Shown: positions 35,062 through 44,126, counted from the stretch's first letter. The stretch: DNA of 64,000 nt from Streptosporangium sandarakinum (GCF_013409935.1 NZ_JACCCO010000003.1:1116001-1180000); one strand, 5' to 3'. Notes: a model not told the origin generated them from the sequence alone. Program-made: numbers and translations.

Positions 35062-35997
35062 TCAGAGGCGGGAGGCCGATGCCGTCCGGTGGCGGCCCAG
35101 CCGCAGCGGCTCGAACGGCATCGACTCCGCGCCGCCGCGCCGGACGTACAGCAGGCGGACCGCGAGGATCGCCACGACGAGCAGCACGATGGTGAGCGCC
35201 GTGCCGGCCGGATCGGACGACCGGGTGGGCCTGACGGGCCGGTCCGAGGGCATCCGGTCGCGCAGCTCGCGCATCCCGGCGCCCGGCCACAGCAGCTCCA
35301 CCCGCGGAGCCTCGGGGTCGGCCACCGGGGGGGACGGCTCGGCGGTCACCGGCCCGGAGCCCGTGTCGTGGACGGCCGGGACCGCCGTCGGGCGGACCGG
35401 TCCGGACGGCGCGTCCCGCCGTACGGCCTGCTCGGGATCGCCGCTCCGCGAGGGGCGGGGGAGCGGCCTCGCGGTCGGCCGGGCCTCGCTCGAAGGAGGC
35501 TTCCGGACGGAGCGCTCGGCCGGGTCCGCGCATCCGGAGGAGGCCGCGGGGGCGCAGGCGCCGGCGGAGGCACGGGGCGCGGCGGTGGCCGGTCCGGCCG
35601 CGCCGTCTCCCGGCGTGGAGGGGTCCTCGCCAGGGCCGGCGGACCGGGAGGTGGCGCCTGAGGTCTCCGCTCCGGTGCCGGTGGTGACGCCGACGTCGGC
35701 CTCGACGCCGAGGCGGGAGTCGCCGGTGCCGGTGGTGGTCTCGGCGGTGACGCCGAACCGTCCGGTGTCCACCGTCTCGGCCGCGCGGTCCACGACGCCG
35801 TCCACCGCCTTGCCGACGGTGTCGCCGACGGTGCCGAGGGTGTCGCACAGCCCGCCGGTCACGCCGCCCAGCGGGCCCCGGCGCTCGCAGCCCGGCTGCG
35901 CCGACCACGCGGCGGCCCCCGCGGGCGCCGCGGCGGCCAGGAGGAGGGCTCCGATCAGCGCGAGCACGAGCGCACCGGCCGAGATCGCAGTTCGCAA
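35062..35997 (-). CDS. Membrane-anchored surface protein with signal peptide and Pro/Thr-rich stalk
   Basis: About 311 residues using TTG 35997, which has a GAGGGGGA ribosome site; TTG 36054 would add 19 residues without one. A signal peptide (LVLALIGALLLAAAAPAGAAA) is followed by a short Cys-containing region (GCERRGPLGGVTGGLCD). A long low-complexity Pro/Ala/Thr/Ser stalk comes next, then one transmembrane helix near the C-terminus (TALTIVLLVVAILAVRLLYVRR) with a basic cytosolic tail. No enzyme motif; family not recognised. Topology suggests a cell-surface type I protein. Low complexity makes the exact start uncertain. Confidence 0.72.
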   Translation of the reverse strand: MRTAISAGALVLALIGALLLAAAAPAGAAAWSAQPGCERRGPLGGVTGGLCDTLGTVGDTVGKAVDGVVDRAAETVDTGRFGVTAETTTGTGDSRLGVEADVGVTTGTGAETSGATSRSAGPGEDPSTPGDGAAGPATAAPRASAGACAPAASSGCADPAERSVRKPPSSEARPTARPLPRPSRSGDPEQAVRRDAPSGPVRPTAVPAVHDTGSGPVTAEPSPPVADPEAPRVELLWPGAGMRELRDRMPSDRPVRPTRSSDPAGTALTIVLLVVAILAVRLLYVRRGGAESMPFEPLRLGRHRTASASRL

Positions 35998-36163
35998 CGG
36001 TCCCCCTCGCCCAACGTCGCCTCGCCGGCCATCGGGCTCCCCCCGATGCGCCAATCGACAGTTTTGCGGGAAGGGCCGGTCTCGCCAGATGAAGGGACGA
36101 TTCGGTATCGACGCGTGATAAACGAGATCGATTCTGGTTCTGTCCCGTCTTGTTCCGCCCGCC

Positions 36164-36205
36164 TCACGCGAACAGCTTCACGCGAGCAGCCTCACGCGGA
36201 CCGTC
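36164..36205. repeat. Three tandem 14-bp repeats
   Basis: TCACGCG begins at 36164, 36178 and 36192, each followed by a similar 7-bp tail (AACAGCT, AGCAGCC, GACCGTC), so the unit is 14 bp. It lies in the gap 35998-36272, which I see no gene in. Confidence 0.7.
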
Positions 36206-36272
36206 GCGCGCGGGTCACCGTGACCGGGCCGCCGCGGGCGAACGCCGGTCCGGACGGCGCGTCCAGTCGGCC

Positions 36273-37217
36273 TCAGTCGGCCGAGACGTCGTCCAGCGCC
36301 TCCCTGATCTCCAGGGGCAGCGTCAGCTCCTCGGACTGGAGCGCTCCGGAGAGCTGGGCGGAGGTGCGGGCGCCGACGATGGCCGCGACGACCCCCGGCT
36401 GGTCGCGCACCCAGGACAGCGCGACCGAGAGCGGCGAGACGCCCAGGCCCTCGGCCGCGGTCGCCACCGACTCCACGACCCGGCGCGACCGCTCGTCCAG
36501 GTACGGCTTGACGAAGTCGGCGAAGTGCGGGGTGGCCGCCCGTGAGCCGGCGGGGACGCCCGTGCGGTACTTGCCGGTCAGGACGCCCCTGCCGAGCGGG
36601 GACCAGGCCAGCACGCCGGCGCCGGCGTACTCGGCCGCCGGGATCAGCTCGCGCTCGGCGTCCCTGGCCAGCAGGGAGTACTCGACCTGCGCCGCGACGA
36701 TAGGCGCCCGGCCGGGGACCGCCCGCTGCCCGGCCGCGGCCGCCGCCAGCTGCCAGCCCGTGTAGTCGCACACCCCCGCGTACGCCGCCCGCCCCGACGC
36801 CACGATGGTGTCCACCGCGGCCAGGGTCTCCTCCAGCGGCACCTCGGGGTCGAAGGCGTGCAGCTGCCACAGGTCCACCTCGTCCACGCCGAGGCGGGCC
36901 AGCGAGGCGTCGGCGGCGGCGATCAGGTGCCGCCTGGAGGCGTCCCGGGGCCGGCGGCCGGCCGGGGTGAGCACGGCCTTGGTGGACAGCACCAGCCGCG
37001 ACCGCGGCACCGTGTCGCGGAGCAGCCGGCCCAGCAGCTTCTCGGTCTCGCCGTCGGTGTAGACGTCCGCGGTGTCGATGAGCGTGCCGCCGGCCTCGGC
37101 GAAGGCGCGGAGCTGGGCCGCGGCCTCCTCAGCGGCGGTGTCGCGCCCCCACGTCATCGTCCCCAGTCCGAGGCGGGAGACCGACAGCCCGCTCCGGCCC
37201 ACATAGCGCTGCTCCAT
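36273..37217 (-). CDS. Aldo/keto reductase
   Basis: 314 residues, NADPH-dependent (alpha/beta)8 barrel. Catalytic residues appear as Asp and Tyr in GGTLIDTADVYTDGETE, Lys in VLSTKAVLTP and His in WQLHAFDP. The C-terminal cofactor segment is SLALSWVRDQPGVVAAIVGARTS-like. Substrate unknown, as usual for this family. Divergent from the phosphatase gene with a 65-bp gap. Confidence 0.92.
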   Translation of the reverse strand: MEQRYVGRSGLSVSRLGLGTMTWGRDTAAEEAAAQLRAFAEAGGTLIDTADVYTDGETEKLLGRLLRDTVPRSRLVLSTKAVLTPAGRRPRDASRRHLIAAADASLARLGVDEVDLWQLHAFDPEVPLEETLAAVDTIVASGRAAYAGVCDYTGWQLAAAAAGQRAVPGRAPIVAAQVEYSLLARDAERELIPAAEYAGAGVLAWSPLGRGVLTGKYRTGVPAGSRAATPHFADFVKPYLDERSRRVVESVATAAEGLGVSPLSVALSWVRDQPGVVAAIVGARTSAQLSGALQSEELTLPLEIREALDDVSAD

Positions 37218-37282
37218 GATCCGGCCAGGTTACCGTCCGGCCAGTTAAAAGTAGTGGAGCGCCGCCTGCAAGACTTGGCCGC

Positions 37283-37981
37283 GTGACGACCCTGCTGCTG
37301 GCCAGACACGGCCTCACCCACCTCACCGGCCCGGTGCTGGCCGGCTGGACCCCCGGAGTCCATCTCAGCGACCGGGGCCGCGAGCAGGCCGGGGCGCTGG
37401 CCTCCCGGCTCTCGGCCCTGGACCTCGACGCGATCGTCTCCAGCCCGCTGGAACGCTGCCAGGAGACGGCCCAGGCGGTCGCCGCCGGCCGGGAGACGCA
37501 GGTGCGGACCGACGAGCGGTTCGGCGAGTGCCGCTACGGGGACTGGACCGGCCGCCCGCTCGGCGAGCTCGCCGAGGACCCCCTCTGGCCGGTCGTGCAG
37601 AACCACCCCAGCGCCGTCACCTTCCCCGGCGGGGAGTCCCTCGCGGCGGTCCAGCACCGCGCGGTGAGCGCTGTCAGGGAGTGGAACGAGCGGCTGGGCC
37701 CGAAGGCCGTCTACCTCGTCTGCAGCCACGGGGACGTCATCAAGGCGATCGTGGCCGACGCCATGGGACTCCATCTGGACCAGTTCCAGCGGATAGCCGC
37801 CGACCCGGCGTCGCTCACCGCCATCCGCTACACCCCCATGCGCCCCTTCGTGCTCAGGCTCAACGACGTCGGGGGAGACGTGGCCGGGCTGCGGCCCCCC
37901 GAGGGCACGGAGGACGCCGGCGGGGGAGAAAACCCGTCCGGAAGCGACGCCGCCGTCGGCGGCGGAGCCGGGACGACGTAA
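37283..37981 (+). CDS. Histidine phosphatase family protein (MSMEG_4193 type)
   Basis: 232 residues from GTG 37283. Phosphoglycerate-mutase-like fold with the phospho-acceptor His9 in LLARHGLTH, the second His in CSHGDVIKAI and an Arg in SSPLERCQETA. The C-terminus is a Gly-rich tail. The actinobacterial subgroup sits in a conserved row with DUF3090 and SCO1664-like genes and mshC, as in mycobacteria (Rv2135c region, from memory). Its substrate is unknown. Confidence 0.9.
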   Translation: MTTLLLARHGLTHLTGPVLAGWTPGVHLSDRGREQAGALASRLSALDLDAIVSSPLERCQETAQAVAAGRETQVRTDERFGECRYGDWTGRPLGELAEDPLWPVVQNHPSAVTFPGGESLAAVQHRAVSAVREWNERLGPKAVYLVCSHGDVIKAIVADAMGLHLDQFQRIAADPASLTAIRYTPMRPFVLRLNDVGGDVAGLRPPEGTEDAGGGENPSGSDAAVGGGAGTT

Positions 37982-37991
37982 GGTCAGGACT

Positions 37992-38564
37992 ATGCCGGTC
38001 TTCGACTACGATCCGCCCGACAGATTCGTGGCCGGTGCCGTTGGGCAGCCGGGATCACGCGCCTTCTTCCTCCAGGCACGGGGACAGGGCGGGCTGACCA
38101 CCGTCGCCCTGGAGAAGTTCCAGGTCGCGGCGCTGGCCGACCGTCTGGACGAGCTTCTCGACGAGGTGCTGCGGCGCAGCGGGGGCACCGCGGAGGTGCC
38201 CGCCGCCGCTCCGCTCGCGCTCACCGACAACGACCCGCTCGACACGCCGATCAGCGAGGACTTCCGGGTCGGCACGATGGCGCTCGCCTGGGACGCCGAC
38301 GCCTCCATGGTGGTCATCGAGGCCCAGGAGGTCACCGCCGAGGGCGAGGCGTTCGAGGAGGAACTCGCCGAGCCGGCCCTGCTGCGGGTGCACATCACCC
38401 CCGGCGCGGCCCGCGCGTTCAGCAAGCGCGCCCTGGCCCTCGTCGCCGCCGGGCGCCCGCCGTGCCCGCTGTGCGGCCAGCCGCTCGACGCCGAGGGGCA
38501 TATCTGCGTGCGTCTCAACGGTTATCGGGGTAAGAGCGTTTCACCGGGCGAGGGAGGCGAATGA
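37992..38564 (+). CDS. DUF3090 protein
   Basis: 190 residues. N-terminal alpha/beta region (VFDYDPPDRFVAGAVGQPG), then an acidic middle, then a C-terminal zinc-ribbon-like CPLCGQPLDAEGHIC. Conserved in actinobacteria directly between the phosphatase and SCO1664-like genes. It is translationally coupled to the latter by an ATGA overlap. Function unknown; the Cys knuckle suggests metal or nucleic-acid contact. Confidence 0.9.
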   Translation: MPVFDYDPPDRFVAGAVGQPGSRAFFLQARGQGGLTTVALEKFQVAALADRLDELLDEVLRRSGGTAEVPAAAPLALTDNDPLDTPISEDFRVGTMALAWDADASMVVIEAQEVTAEGEAFEEELAEPALLRVHITPGAARAFSKRALALVAAGRPPCPLCGQPLDAEGHICVRLNGYRGKSVSPGEGGE

Positions 38565-39322
38565 GTGCCGAGAGCGAGCCTGCGCTGAGCGCGGCGCCCA
38601 CGGCGGGAATGGACGACGAGACCGCGCTGCGTCTGCTCCGCGAGGGGCATCTGGAGATCGCCGGACGGCTGGTCGAGGCGACCAACATGACGCTCTACTG
38701 TTCGATCCGGCACGGCGGGCTGGCCGCCGCCTGCGTCTACAAACCCGTACGGGGGGAGCGTCCCCTGTGGGACTTCCCCGACGGCACCCTGGCGGCCCGG
38801 GAGGTGGCCGCCTTCGAGGTGTCGGCGGCGACCGGCTGGCGGATCGTGCCGCCCACCGTCTACCGCGACGGCCCCTTCGGCCCCGGCATGTGCCAGCTGT
38901 GGGTCGACGCCGACCCCGAGGCCGACCTGATGGCGCTGATCCGCGGGCGCCAGCCCGCCCTGCGTCGGATGGCCGTCTTCGACGCGGTCATCAACAACGC
39001 CGACCGCAAGGGCGGTCACCTGCTCCCGCTGCCCGACGGCCACGTCTACGGCGTCGACCACGGCGTCTGCTTCTCCGCCGACGACAAGCTGCGCACCGTG
39101 CTGTGGCAGTGGCGCGGCAAGCCCCTGTCGCGCGAGGCCATGAACGTCCTGGCCCGCCTGGAGCGTGACCTGGAGCAGGGCCGGCTCGGCCGCCGGCTGC
39201 GCGAGCTGCTCACCCTCGCCGAGGTCGAGGCCACCTGGGTCAGGGTCCGCAGGCTCCTCGACACCGGCCTGCACCCCCTGCCCTCCCAGGACTGGCCCGC
39301 CATCCCCTGGCCCCCCATCTGA
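38561..39322 (+). CDS. SCO1664 family protein (PI3/4-kinase-like fold)
   Basis: 253 residues, start ATG 38561 in an ATGA overlap with the DUF3090 gene. Kinase-like features: a Lys-containing strand (AAACVYKPVRGERPLWDFP), an N-D pair (FDAVINNADRKGGHLL) and a metal-binding Asp in VYGVDHGVCF, matching the HipA/PI3-4-kinase-type active site. Whether it phosphorylates a protein, lipid or sugar is unknown. Pairing with a phosphatase two genes upstream is suggestive. Confidence 0.88.
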   Translation: MSAESEPALSAAPTAGMDDETALRLLREGHLEIAGRLVEATNMTLYCSIRHGGLAAACVYKPVRGERPLWDFPDGTLAAREVAAFEVSAATGWRIVPPTVYRDGPFGPGMCQLWVDADPEADLMALIRGRQPALRRMAVFDAVINNADRKGGHLLPLPDGHVYGVDHGVCFSADDKLRTVLWQWRGKPLSREAMNVLARLERDLEQGRLGRRLRELLTLAEVEATWVRVRRLLDTGLHPLPSQDWPAIPWPPI

Positions 39323-39398
39323 CGTCGCCCGGTGCCGCCCCCGGCTGGAATGAGCCGGTGCCTCACGGCGGTTGAGGTTATTGCCCCTTGTGTGTCCA

Positions 39399-39421
39399 CC
39401 GCCCCGAGATGATCGGGGCGG
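39399..39421 (+). terminator. Hairpin between the SCO1664-like gene and mshC
   Basis: Stem CCGCCCCGA/TCGGGGCGG with a 5-nt loop, followed by TCTGTCTG. It probably ends the three-gene operon. A -10-like TAGGCT (39435-39440), 7 bp before ATG 39448, would start mshC on its own. Confidence 0.6.
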
Positions 39422-39447
39422 TCTGTCTGCTGGATAGGCTCCCTGAT

Positions 39448-40671
39448 ATGAAATCGTGGTCTGCGCCGAAGGTCCCTCCGCTTCCCGGTGCCGGTGTTCC
39501 GTTGCGGCTGTTCGACACCGCCGCCGGTGAGGTCGTCCCCACCCGGCCGGGCCCCGAGGCGCGGATGTACGTCTGCGGCATCACCCCCTACGACGCGACC
39601 CACCTCGGCCACGCCAACACCTATCTCGCCTTCGACATGGTCAACCGTGTCTGGCGGGACGGCGGCCACGAGGTGCACTTCACCCAGAACACCACCGACG
39701 TGGACGACCCGCTGCTGGAGCGCGCCGAGAAGACCGGGATCGACTGGCGTGACCTCGCCGAGCGGGAGATCCGGCTGTTCCGCACCGACATGGAGGCGCT
39801 GCGGATCATCCCGCCGCGCGAGTACGTCGGCGTGACCGAGGTGATCGGCCAGGTCGTCGAGCTCATCGAGACCCTGCGCGACAAGGGCGCCACCTACGAC
39901 CTCGACGGCGACGTCTACTTCGACGTCGCCGCCGCCCCCAAGTTCGGCGCCGTCTCCGGATACTCCGAGGAGACGATGCTGGCCCTGTCCGCCGAGCGGG
40001 GCGGCGACCCCGGCCGGGAGGGCAAGAAGCACCCCCTCGACTGGCTGCTCTGGCGCGCCGAGCGCCCCGGTGAGCCCTCGTGGCCCTCGCCGTTCGGGCC
40101 GGGCCGGCCGGGCTGGCACGTCGAGTGCACCGCGATCGCGCTGGCCAACCTCGGCAGCGGTTTCGACGTCGCGGGCGGCGGCTCCGACCTGATCTTCCCG
40201 CACCACGAGTGCGGCGCCCACGAGGGGCACGTCGCCTGCGGCGAGTGGCCCTTCGCCAGGGCGTACGTGCACGCGGGCATGGTCGCCCTGGACGGCGAGA
40301 AGATGTCGAAGTCCAAGGGCAACCTCGTGTTCGTCTCGCGGCTGCGCGAGGAGACCGACCCGATGGCCATCCGGCTGGCCCTGCTGGCCCACCACTACCG
40401 CGCCGACTGGGAGTGGACCGACGGCCAGCTCGCCGCCGCCGAGGCCCGGCTGGCCCGCTGGCGCTCCGCCGCGGCGCTGCCCGCGGGCCCCGAGGCCCTG
40501 GCCCTGCTCGGCGAGGTCCGCGCCCGGCTGGCCGACGACCTCGACACCCCCGGGGCGCTCGCCGCGGTCGACGCCTGGGCGGAGGAGGCCCTGGCCGGCG
40601 GCGGGGCCGAGCCGCAGGCGCCCGCGCTGGTCCGCGACCTCACCGACGCCCTGCTGGGCGTCTCCCTCTAA
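39448..40671 (+). CDS. mshC: Cysteine:glucosaminyl-inositol ligase MshC (mycothiol synthesis)
   Basis: 407 residues. It ATP-dependently joins cysteine to GlcN-inositol, the third step of mycothiol synthesis, and is related to cysteinyl-tRNA synthetase. Seen: zinc and HIGH regions ([19 protein letters not shown]), TTDVDDP, zinc ligands around HVECTAIAL and [11 protein letters not shown], and KMSKSK. It lacks the long tRNA-binding tail of CysS, which supports MshC over CysS. Mycothiol is specific to actinobacteria. Confidence 0.96.
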   Translation: MKSWSAPKVPPLPGAGVPLRLFDTAAGEVVPTRPGPEARMYVCGITPYDATHLGHANTYLAFDMVNRVWRDGGHEVHFTQNTTDVDDPLLERAEKTGIDWRDLAEREIRLFRTDMEALRIIPPREYVGVTEVIGQVVELIETLRDKGATYDLDGDVYFDVAAAPKFGAVSGYSEETMLALSAERGGDPGREGKKHPLDWLLWRAERPGEPSWPSPFGPGRPGWHVECTAIALANLGSGFDVAGGGSDLIFPHHECGAHEGHVACGEWPFARAYVHAGMVALDGEKMSKSKGNLVFVSRLREETDPMAIRLALLAHHYRADWEWTDGQLAAAEARLARWRSAAALPAGPEALALLGEVRARLADDLDTPGALAAVDAWAEEALAGGGAEPQAPALVRDLTDALLGVSL

Positions 40672-40840
40672 AGCCGCCTCACCGGCCGGCCGAGCCGACA
40701 CCGGCCTCGCCGGTCCCGTGCGCGGATGTCACGCGGGACCGGGGCGGGGCCTCGGGCGCCGCCGGTCCGCGACACGTCGCACCGGGCCCGGCGGGGAGTC
40801 AGGCGCCACCGGAAGGCGTCGCGCCGGATCCGCCGGGACC

Positions 40841-41851
40841 TCAGGCGCCGCCGGTCCCGGCGGGACGGCCGGCCCGGAACGCGTCGCCGGTCCGGAAGGT
40901 GTCGCGGTAGGTCTGCGGTGCGACGCCGACCAGGCGGCGGAAATGCGGGCGCAGCGCGACGCCGTTCGCGAAGCCCACCCGGCGGGCGACCTCGTCCACA
41001 CTCGATCCGGTGCCCTCCAGCAGCCGTTGAGCCTGCATGACACGCTGCGCCAGCAGCCACTGCAACGGCGAACTGCCGGTCAGCGCCCGGAAGCGCCGGT
41101 CGAAGCTGCGCCGGCTCATGAACGCCCGGCCCGCCAGGGCGTCCACGTCGAGGCCGGGGTCGTCGAGGTGCCGGATGGCGTGGGCGAGCACCTCGCCCAG
41201 CGGGTCGCCGGTCTCCGGATCGGGCAGGGGCCGCTCGATGTACTGCGCCTGCCCGCCGCTGCGCTGCGGCGGGACGACCATGCGGCGGGCGATCGCACCG
41301 GCCGCCCGGGCCCCGAACCGGCGCCGCACCAGGTGCAGGCAGGCGTCGATGCCGGCGGCCGTGCCCGCGGAGGTGAGGATGTCGCCGTCGTCGACGAACA
41401 GGACCGACGCGTCCACCCGCACCTCCGGGTGGAGGGCCGCGAGGGTGGGCGCGAACATCCAGTGGGTGGCGGCCCGCCTGCCGTCGAGGAGTCCCGCCGC
41501 CGCCAGCACGAACGCCCCCAGGCACAGCCCCACTACCACGGCGCCGTCGGCGTGCGCGGCCCGCAGTGCGCCGAGCACCGTCTCCGGCGGCCGCTCGTCG
41601 GCGATCCGCCAGCTCGGCACGACGACCGTGGAGGCCGTCTCCAGCGCCTCCAGCCCGTGCGGGGCGCGGAACGTGACGCCCGCGCTGGTGCGCAGGGGCC
41701 CCGGGTCGCAGGCCACCGCGCGCACGTCGAACCGGGGGACGCCGGCGCCGGGGCGGCCGCCGCCGAAGACGCTGATCGGCACGCTGGTCTCGAACAGCGG
41801 CGCGCGGTCGAACATCAGCACCGCGACGGCCAGCGGGTCACGCGCGCTCAT
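40841..41851 (-). CDS. GlxA family transcriptional regulator (DJ-1/PfpI domain plus AraC HTH)
   Basis: 336 residues from ATG 41851; an earlier in-frame start would add eight residues. The N-terminal DJ-1/PfpI-like domain contains VVVGLCLGAFVLAAAGLLDGRRAATHW, where the nucleophile-elbow Cys is in GLCLGAF. The C-terminal AraC domain is about 230-330 (RRSFDRRFRALTGSSPLQWLLAQR, VGFANGVALRPHFRR). Effector and targets unknown. It diverges from the MBL-fold gene, a plausible target. Confidence 0.92.
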   Translation of the reverse strand: MSARDPLAVAVLMFDRAPLFETSVPISVFGGGRPGAGVPRFDVRAVACDPGPLRTSAGVTFRAPHGLEALETASTVVVPSWRIADERPPETVLGALRAAHADGAVVVGLCLGAFVLAAAGLLDGRRAATHWMFAPTLAALHPEVRVDASVLFVDDGDILTSAGTAAGIDACLHLVRRRFGARAAGAIARRMVVPPQRSGGQAQYIERPLPDPETGDPLGEVLAHAIRHLDDPGLDVDALAGRAFMSRRSFDRRFRALTGSSPLQWLLAQRVMQAQRLLEGTGSSVDEVARRVGFANGVALRPHFRRLVGVAPQTYRDTFRTGDAFRAGRPAGTGGA

Positions 41852-41969
41852 CGAGCCCCCACATCGCCTTCGCACGGTCCCCGTACGGCTCTCGCATGGC
41901 GTGAACCTATCGCAGGATGGCTTTCAGGCCACTCCCGGGGCATCGCCGTCAAACGGGACGATCATCGGC

Positions 41970-42806
41970 ATGAACCACCGCACCTCGCCATCCGCCCTTT
42001 CCCCGACATCCGTCCCGTCGGTCGGAGCGGGCCGGGGACTCGGCGTCCACCTGCTCGGCGGGCCCACCGCCGTACTGGAGATCGGCGGACTCCGCCTGCT
42101 CACCGACCCGGCCTTCGACGAGCCGGGGGAGTACCCGGTCGGCCCGGGGCGGGTCCTCGTCAAGACGGCCCCGCCCGCCCTGCGGCCCCCGCGGCTCGGG
42201 CCGATCGACGCCGTCCTGCTCTCGCACGACCAGCACCCCGACAACCTCGACGTCTCCGGCCGCGCCTACCTCACCGAGGCGCCGCTCGTGCTGACCACCG
42301 CGGGCGCCGCCGTACGGCTGGCCGGGACCGCCCGCGCGCTCGCCCTCTGGGAGCACGCCGACCTGCCGCGCCCCGGCGGGGGCACGCTGCGCGTGACCCG
42401 GGTGCCGGCCCTGCACGGACCGGAGGGCAGCGAGCACCTGGTCGGCGAGGTCGCCGGGTTCGTGCTGTCGGGGGAGGACCTGCCGACCGTCTACGTCAGC
42501 GGGGACAACGCCTCTCTCCGGATCGTGCGCGAGATAGCCGCGCGGACCGGCCCGATCGACGTGGCGGTCCTCTTCGCGGGCGCGGCGCGGACCGCGCTGA
42601 TCGACGGCCACCTCACGCTCACCGGCGCCCAGGCCGCCGAGGCGGCGGTCCTCCTCGGCGCCCGGCACGTGGTTCCGCTGCACTTCGAGGGCTGGGGCCA
42701 CTTCACCGAGGGCGGCGACGAGCTGCGTGAGGCGTTCGACCGGGCCGGGCTCGCCGACCGGCTCACCCTGCTGAGCCCCGGCCGGAGCGCCGTCGTCGCC
42801 CTTTGA
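41970..42806 (+). CDS. MBL-fold metallo-hydrolase
   Basis: 278 residues, start ATG 41970. Metallo-beta-lactamase fold with the metal motif slightly altered: SHDQHPDNLD in place of HxHxDH, plus a later VPALHGPEG and a C-terminal VPLHFEGWGHF. Similar proteins are called L-ascorbate-lactonase (UlaG)-like, but substrate here is unknown. The N-terminal 25 residues are Ser/Pro-rich. Confidence 0.87.
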   Translation: MNHRTSPSALSPTSVPSVGAGRGLGVHLLGGPTAVLEIGGLRLLTDPAFDEPGEYPVGPGRVLVKTAPPALRPPRLGPIDAVLLSHDQHPDNLDVSGRAYLTEAPLVLTTAGAAVRLAGTARALALWEHADLPRPGGGTLRVTRVPALHGPEGSEHLVGEVAGFVLSGEDLPTVYVSGDNASLRIVREIAARTGPIDVAVLFAGAARTALIDGHLTLTGAQAAEAAVLLGARHVVPLHFEGWGHFTEGGDELREAFDRAGLADRLTLLSPGRSAVVAL

Positions 42807-42820
42807 CGCCGGAGAACGAG

Positions 42821-42856
42821 TCCGGGCCCGCACCGCCGAAGCGGTACGGGCCCGGA
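42821..42856. terminator. Long bidirectional terminator hairpin
   Basis: Outer stem TCCGGGCCCG/CGGGCCCGGA and inner stem ACCGC/GCGGT capped by a CGAA tetraloop, with one mismatch between them. It sits between convergent MBL-fold and cold shock genes. Confidence 0.8.
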
Positions 42857-42901
42857 TGGAAGCCCACGGCCCCTAGGGCCGGTCGAGCTGATCAGCCCAG
42901 A

Positions 42902-43105
42902 TTAGAGGGGCTGGACCTGCTCGGCCTGCGGGCCCTTCTGGCCCTGCGTGGTGACGAAGCTGACACGCTGGTTCTCCTCCAGGCTGCGGTAGCCGCTGGA
43001 GGCGATGGCCGAGTAGTGCACGAAGACGTCGGCGCTGCCGTCATCCGGCGCGATGAATCCGAAGCCCTTTTCGGCGTTGAACCACTTGACGGTGCCCTCA
43101 GACAA
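42902..43105 (-). CDS. Cold shock protein (CspA family)
   Basis: 67 residues, single OB-fold nucleic-acid chaperone with RNP1 (KGFGFIA) and RNP2 (VFVHYSAI). The start is TTG 43105, with AGGAG 8 nt upstream; no ATG exists in a suitable place. An 11-bp inverted repeat lies in its leader. Csp leaders often act in regulation, but none of the known cold-box elements is recognised here. Confidence 0.96.
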   Translation of the reverse strand: MSEGTVKWFNAEKGFGFIAPDDGSADVFVHYSAIASSGYRSLEENQRVSFVTTQGQKGPQAEQVQPL

Positions 43106-43130
43106 AACTGTTTCTCCTGATCTAGTCTCA

Positions 43131-43154
43131 CCGAGCCGTCAGGTGACGGCTCGG
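43131..43154 (-). promoter_or_regulatory. Stem-loop in the cold shock gene leader
   Basis: Arms CCGAGCCGTCA/TGACGGCTCGG separated by 2 bp, starting 25 bp upstream of the TTG start. It could be an operator or an mRNA structure. The rest of the 217-bp gap to def is AT-richer and probably holds the promoter. Confidence 0.5.
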
Positions 43155-43322
43155 GGCTGCGCGGACCACCACGTATCCGCCAGAATCACCGGAGAAAATG
43201 GGGCGCCCGTTGTCGGCGGCTTCCCGGAACACCTGAGCTGACAACCGTCATCAAGCGTCATCAAGAACTGCGACTGCAACAATCAGACTCTACATGCTTC
43301 CGGCGGTTAATGACACCGACAC

Positions 43323-43802
43323 TCAGGAGGAGACCTCCTGCAGGAAGCGTTCGCGCTCGTCCTCGGGCAGGCGGTCGATGAACAGGACGCCGTCGAGGTG
43401 GTCGGCCTCGTGCTGCAGGACCCGCGCGAGCGTGCCCAGACCGCGGACGGTGACGGGCTTGCCGTACATGTCGCGCCCGCGCGCGGTGACCATGTAGGAA
43501 CGCTCCAGCGGCCACCAGACGCCGGGCGCCGACAGGCACGCCTCGTCGGCCAGCACCGTACGCTCGGACGCCTCGACGCGCGGGTTGACCAGGTGGCCGG
43601 ACCGGCCGTCCACGTCGTAGACGAAGACCCGCAGCGGGACGCCGATCTGCGGGGCGGCCAGGCCCGCGCGCCCGGCGCCGGCGCGCAGCGTGGCCTGGAG
43701 CGACTTGACCAGCTCCCGCAGGGTCCGGTCGAAGGCGGTCACCGGTTCGGCGGCGGTGCGCAGGACAGGATCGGCGAACAGTCGGATCGGCTGGACGGCC
43801 AC
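43323..43802 (-). CDS. def: Peptide deformylase
   Basis: 159 residues from GTG 43802, with GGGGAG 5 nt upstream. It removes the formyl group from nascent proteins using a metal held by Cys89, His131 and His135. Motif 1 is GLAAPQIGV, motif 2 EACLS (Ala where EGCLS is usual), motif 3 HEADH with Glu132. A second actinobacterial-type deformylase may exist elsewhere. Shorter than E. coli Def (169). Confidence 0.93.
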   Translation of the reverse strand: MAVQPIRLFADPVLRTAAEPVTAFDRTLRELVKSLQATLRAGAGRAGLAAPQIGVPLRVFVYDVDGRSGHLVNPRVEASERTVLADEACLSAPGVWWPLERSYMVTARGRDMYGKPVTVRGLGTLARVLQHEADHLDGVLFIDRLPEDERERFLQEVSS

Positions 43803-43829
43803 GCGCACTCCCCGGGGCGGCGAAACGAC

Positions 43830-43860
43830 AGGCGAAAGGTCAGGCGAAAGGTCAGGCGGA
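43830..43860. repeat. Tandem 12-bp repeat upstream of def
   Basis: AGGCGAAAGGTC is repeated twice without a gap (43830-43853), then a partial third copy. It lies in the 449-bp gap between def and narK. The rest of 43803-44120 is low-complexity G/C-rich sequence in which I see no gene. Confidence 0.75.
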
Positions 43861-44126
43861 CGATTCCCGCTTCGGCGCCGTCTCAACCGCGGATCACCGG
43901 GTCCTCCCCGGCGCGCGCCGGCCGCCCTCCGGCCGCTCCCGGCCGGGTGCTCTCCCGGCGGGTGCCCGGTGCCTCCGGGTTCTCGCCCGACGCCCTTCCG
44001 GCGCCCGTCCTGTGCGCCTCCGGCGCCCGGCCGGGGTTCTCCCGGCGCCGCCGTCCTGGGGGGCCGTACCGCCGCCGGATGTCCGGGATGTTTCATCCGT
44101 GCGGCCCGTGCGTTGCGTATTTCCGG

